Source: Pithys albifrons albifrons (taxonomy: Eukaryota > Chordata > Aves > Passeriformes > Thamnophilidae). From it: a stretch of DNA of 64,000 nt. This document shows, in pieces, positions 63,794 to 64,000 of this stretch (position 1 is its first letter; the number at the start of each line of letters is the position of its first letter). The notes beneath the pieces were generated by a model. It saw nothing but the letters and a program-made list of their open reading frames with translations. It was not told where the DNA came from and did not search any database. Location of the stretch: positions 9,186,622 to 9,250,621 of the forward strand of contig NC_092463.1 of assembly GCF_047495875.1 (NCBI RefSeq), in the 5' to 3' direction. Both the position numbers and the translations under genes were made by a program.

Positions 63794-64000
63794 CTATCAG
63801 GGAATAAAAGACTAAAATAACCACACAAGTACTTTATCTAAAAAGGGAATAAAGGAGTACAATAACCACACAAATTTTCATGGTACCTGTTGCTCCTTAC
63901 AGCCATGAAACTGTTTTTTCTGAACTTGTTGTGTGCACAGGCAATGGGAGCAAAGCATCTGAACAGTAAATGCTATATATGAACTGGTGTTCAAGGACAA

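Noticed and set aside
63887..63958. A 72-bp in-frame segment with acceptor and donor upstream of the first visible formin exon
   Set aside because: The encoded residues (ending KEQQ before ISSLKTC) align poorly with the INF2 segment ending PEKHE. Without more upstream sequence it cannot be told from chance.

Overview
The window looks like vertebrate nuclear DNA from a bird. It has multi-exon genes with GT-AG introns, two GC-rich CpG-island promoters set in AT-rich sequence, and many fragments of the avian LINE CR1, recognised by the repeated 3' signature around 'ttggaagggacc...atcatc' and 'ttccaacc...attctatga'. No bacterial-style operon, CRISPR array, tRNA or rRNA gene was seen. The species cannot be fixed from the sequence alone.

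Three protein-coding genes were found, all on the minus strand. In transcription order they run from the right edge to the left edge. (1) The 3' half of an INF2-type formin covers about 63.8 to 52.6 kb, possibly to 50.7 kb. Its FH2 exons are visible, and the 5' half lies beyond the right edge. (2) The complete ADSS1 gene (muscle adenylosuccinate synthetase) covers 41,472 to 14,678: 13 coding exons, 1,368 nt of CDS including the stop, 455 residues, no breaks. (3) The first two coding exons of SIVA1 lie at 555 to 30, and the rest is off the left edge. The order INF2-ADSS1-SIVA1, all on one strand, matches what I know of human 14q32.33. This independently supports ADSS1 rather than ADSS2 and INF2 rather than another formin.

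Layout: 1-860 SIVA1 5' part and CpG island; 880-1,800 a long antisense CR1; 1,800-14,440 gene-poor intergenic DNA with two small CR1 pieces and a probable ancient MIR-like SINE; 14,440-41,640 ADSS1, with a 14.7 kb intron 1 holding CR1 pieces, an LTR-like element and a degenerate SAC3-like coding relic; 41,660-43,400 a tandem-repeat field (exact 60-bp minisatellite, CA microsatellites, degenerate GTGTCAC-rich array) directly upstream of the ADSS1 promoter; 43,400-50,670 intergenic DNA with CR1 pieces; 50,677-63,793 INF2-type formin exons with a nested CR1-in-CR1 cluster in one intron.

The genes do not form one pathway: actin assembly (INF2), the purine nucleotide cycle (ADSS1) and apoptosis signalling (SIVA1). 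What links them is conserved gene order. The most unusual observation is the 3' end of the formin. The mammalian WH2/DAD motif and long tail are not seen. The gene either stops in the exon at 52,586-52,708 or splices through a weak donor into two phase-compatible downstream exons that end in a degenerate WH2-like motif.
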